The translations under genes and the position numbers were made by a program. A stretch of 64,000 bases of DNA from Fomitopsis serialis (Eukaryota > Basidiomycota > Agaricomycetes > Polyporales > Fomitopsidaceae). The stretch lies in contig NW_025954970.1 of NCBI RefSeq assembly GCF_022376445.1, positions 186,001-250,000 of the forward strand. The letters run 5' to 3'. The notes beneath the pieces are model-generated. The model searched no databases and was not told the DNA's origin. It worked only from the letters and a program-made list of their open reading frames with translations. Shown here one piece after another: positions 61,509-64,000 of this stretch (its first letter is position 1; every line of letters starts with the position of its first letter).

Positions 61509-63285
61509 CTAGTCCATGAGGACCTCGATATTGTCATCAAGGACTTCCCAGACTTCCCAGGCTCCGTCGGACTCCTCCTCATACTCCTTCGCCCGCTCCT
61601 TTCCCTTTCGGCGTTTGCGAAGCGTGATGGGGTCGTCGTCGCGCTCTCTCTTCCTCCCCAAAGAGAGCGTCCGACGAGATGAACCTCCCACCGGTCCGGA
61701 GCTTGGTCCGGGGCCGGAAGACCCCTCCGACGTCATCGGGCTACTAGGCACATCTGAGGCGGCTGGGGTCAGCAGCACACGCCCGGGAGAGGAGTACACG
61801 ATCGCTAGGTCGTCGTTGCTTCCTGACGACAGGTAATCCGCCGGGGACACGGGCGAGTTCGCGATCTCCTCTTCGTCGCCGTCGAGATCACCCCCCATGT
61901 GTTCTAGGAGAGAGGGCAGAGGCGGAGGCGTGAATTCGACAGGTCGGCCTGCAGCGAGATTGACAACGCCTGGGCAGTTCACTACGTCTGACGCGCGATA
62001 TATGAGGACCTCCCGATAGCCGACATATCGCTTTTCGTGAGGTGGCGGACACGTCACGAAAGCGCACCGAAGGGCGTCGAAATGTTCGAAGGGTATCTTC
62101 CTTTGGCGAGGCTTGATTCCGAGGATGTCGCAGGTAATCGGCTGGCGGAAGCGGACTTCAAGCCAATCACGGTCGTAAACGCTGACGAGCAGGGGACAGA
62201 GATGGGCATGTCCGCTTCCTACGAGGAAGTCAGCTCAACGATCCAGGGAGGCAGGGTTCACGTACCTTCATGTAGATATAGCAATCCACCATCCCCATGC
62301 GCTTAGGCGCTCCCTCAGAACGGCGAGGGCGGGCCACAGTGCCCGCGTGGTCCGAGGGATGTTCACTGAGGTAGACTGTGCCCCCGAATCTAGCGGGCGG
62401 GTCGAGGGCTGCCACGCGAGTGCGCATCTCCTCAAACTTCTCATCGGTCATCTGCGTCGTCGTGGGCTTGAGATGGTTGGAGCATCGAGAGCCTTTGGGG
62501 GCGGTGCACTGAAGCAAGCTAGGGATGAGGACCGGCACGTGCCGAATGAACTACACACTCACCACGCAGAAGATTTTGCCAACGGTGGCTGCAGTCGTGG
62601 CCCCGTAACTGACGATTGGGAAGTGCGGAGCCTCCTTGTAGCCAGTACAAGGCAGGAGACCGCCCCACTGGATGTCGGCAGAGGGAAGAAGGTCGTTGAC
62701 GATGGCGCGGACTCGGGGATCACTCGGTGCCATCTTGCGGAGACAGTCGACGCGCAACTGTCTGCTTTATATGCATTCCTCTTACACGGCTTCGAGGCAG
62801 AACGGCTATTCTCGTGAGGAATTAGTCAGATCCAACAACGATAGATGAGAAAAAGCGGGCGTTTGCCCGGCGGCAAGTGGGGTTCCTGTTTTGGGTAACC
62901 TGCAGCCATAACCTGCAGCGAGAGATGTTGTCATTTCCGAGCCCCAGAGATGCTATTTACACGTGTACTCTACGTCCCATGTCATTACATTATACCCAAT
63001 GTTCCGGCAGCGCGACAGGAGGCACTGGGAGGCGCTTGAAGACGTCAGTGAAAGTGCGCACGTAGAAGTGAATCGCGCTGCGCTGCACCGATTGAAATCG
63101 CGATGCAGGGTAGTCGAGTATGTCTTCGTGTATGCCCTTGAGCTCCTCGGGAAGACCCGGCCAGCGTGCCATGACACCGACAAGCTCGGACACCGTGGGG
63201 CGCGCCTCGCGCCAACCAGTCTCGTCAGGACTTGCCCATCGTGCGCGAGTCGTCTCGCCGCTGATACGCCTCTAGGCTATCTAAG
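61509..63285 (-). CDS. Lineage-specific orphan protein B, 5' end unclear
   Basis: Exons in order: VSELVGVMARWPGLPEELKG with IHFYVRTFTDVFKRLPVPP (about 63280-62990); CLRKMAPSDPRVRAIVNDLL, PSADIQWGGLLPC and FPIVSYGATTAATVGKIFCV (62785-62560); then CTAPKGSRCSNHLKP, FEEMRTRVAALDPPARFGG and APKRMGMVDCYIYMK. The last exon has RQPITCDILGIKPRQRK, RYVGYREVLIYRASDVVNC, VNLAAGRPVEF and LLEHMGGDLDGDEEE, plus a basic, acidic C-terminal tail (RKRRKGKERAKEYEEE) ending at TAG 61509. It ranks with protein A as an orphan I know only from Polyporales-type genomes. Frame use near 62180 needs one extra base. No start codon fits the first exon, and it begins where the TTAGAAGA repeats start, so the 5' end may be lost or lie in an unseen exon. 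Confidence 0.6.
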
Positions 63286-63327
63286 CCCCGAAAACGCAAT
63301 CTAGGCCTCTACAATGCTCCGAAGCTC

Positions 63328-63550
63328 TTAGAAGATCCACTACAACTGTTCGAAGATTTCGAAGTTCGTAGCCAACCCTGGCTCACCTTAGAAGACTATC
63401 CACGACCTTCCGGCACCTCAGTGACGCTATAGGAGCACCTACCCACCTATCTAGACGACCCCAGAGCACGCAGGTCACTCGAAGATACACTATGTGTTAG
63501 AAGACACTCGAACATGTTAGAAGACGTGCTACGGTGTTAGAAGATCTCCT
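63328..63550. repeat. TTAGAAGA repeats, partly with a 20-bp period
   Basis: The word TTAGAAGA occurs at about 63328, 63388, 63497, 63517 and 63537, with TTAGAAGCC again near 63697 and related TCGAAGAT words between. The last three of the main set are spaced exactly 20 bp apart and share TGTTAGAAGA, so they form a short tandem array with variable second halves. Confidence 0.7.
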
Positions 63551-63694
63551 GCGAGACCATAGGATGCTACAGGATGTCCAGTGAGTCCTTGCAGGTCGTC
63601 TCACATCCTCGACGAGTGGTCTCGGTTTCCGGCGTCATGTGATAGCCGGTCGGCCTTCGGACCACTGGTTAGCGAGCCCGAGAGCAGTTGTCAC

Positions 63695-64000
63695 GTGTTA
63701 GAAGCCATAGCCGGATGTTTGGGGCCGTCGGAGCTCCGTAGTGGTAATAGCCGTGTTTCCCTGTATATACTCTGGGACTGGTTCCCTTCGAATGGGAGAG
63801 ACCCCTTACCCTCTCAATCTCACCTCGCACCGGCGAGGTTCGTCAGTCAGCCAGTACGTTCGAAAGTCAGCAAGTTCGCCAGTCAGTCAGTACGTTCGAA
63901 GCCAGCCAGTCAGTTCGCCAGTACGTTCGCCAGCTCGTAGTTGCCCCGAGAGGCTCTACACTTCTTCTCCTGCCGTCGCTCGCCTTCCTTGTCACCGTTC
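63695..64000 (+). mobile_element. Possible LTR-like promoter region at the window edge
   Basis: A segment starting TGTTAGAAGCC contains a TATA box (TGTATATACTC near 63760). A C/T-rich leader and a dense set of short direct repeats follow (GCCAGTACGTTCG three times, GTCAGTCAG several times, 63840-63940). This looks like the promoter and R/U5 part of a fungal LTR, but no second LTR, primer-binding site or retrotransposon gene is inside the window. It could equally be a gene promoter with simple repeats. Confidence 0.25.

Noticed and set aside
62559..62615. In-frame TAG after KIFCVVSV in orphan gene B as a nonsense mutation
   Set aside because: A canonical 54-nt GTGAGT...CAG intron removes it and rejoins the frame at CTAPKG.
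63328..63550. CRISPR-like array
   Set aside because: The repeated word is only 8-10 bp, the units are short, and the host is a eukaryote.

Overview
The window looks like nuclear DNA of a basidiomycete, most likely an agaricomycete of the Polyporales type. Genes carry many introns of about 50-65 nt with GT-AG ends. Several products belong to families known mainly or only from mushroom-forming fungi: two DUF6593 proteins, a fungal caspase-like C14 peptidase, an Ala/Ser-rich small secreted protein and lineage-specific orphan proteins. I reconstructed exon structures by hand from splice sites and reading frame; no alignment was run.

Layout. 0-15 kb: the start of a 2-oxoglutarate/Fe(II) oxygenase (-), a DUF6593 gene (-), an intron-containing tRNA-Ser(CGA) (-), a conserved unknown gene with a Cys-rich N-terminus (+), a caspase-like gene (-), an MMtag/SR-type nuclear protein (+) and a second DUF6593 gene (+). 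14.4-21.8 kb is a gene desert. 21.8-25.1 kb holds a Zn2Cys6 transcription factor (-), followed by another desert to 32.1 kb. 32-44 kb is dense with housekeeping genes: an intronless sugar phosphate isomerase-like gene (+), COG3 (-), a small secreted protein (+), and the divergent pair SQS1 (-)/USE1 (+). 44-51.7 kb is a desert with relics and a decayed tandem duplication. 51.7-54.6 kb has two Ser-rich unknown genes (+). 56.8-63.3 kb is an accessory block: a 5'-truncated F-box/LRR-like gene (-), an AT-rich palindrome array, and two adjacent orphan genes on the same strand (-). It ends in short tandem repeats and a possible LTR at the right edge.

The core genes serve ER-Golgi traffic (COG3, USE1), splicing or ribosome biogenesis (SQS1), nuclear RNA-linked function (MMtag), transcription and proteolysis or cell death. 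The accessory block at 56.8-64 kb is the most likely place for something undescribed.

A general caution: at least six otherwise well-conserved genes show reading-frame breaks, and in every case one missing base restores the frame. Many lie in runs of A, C or G. This fits residual single-base deletions in the assembly better than simultaneous decay of unrelated genes. Coding intervals below are therefore gene extents, not clean ORFs.
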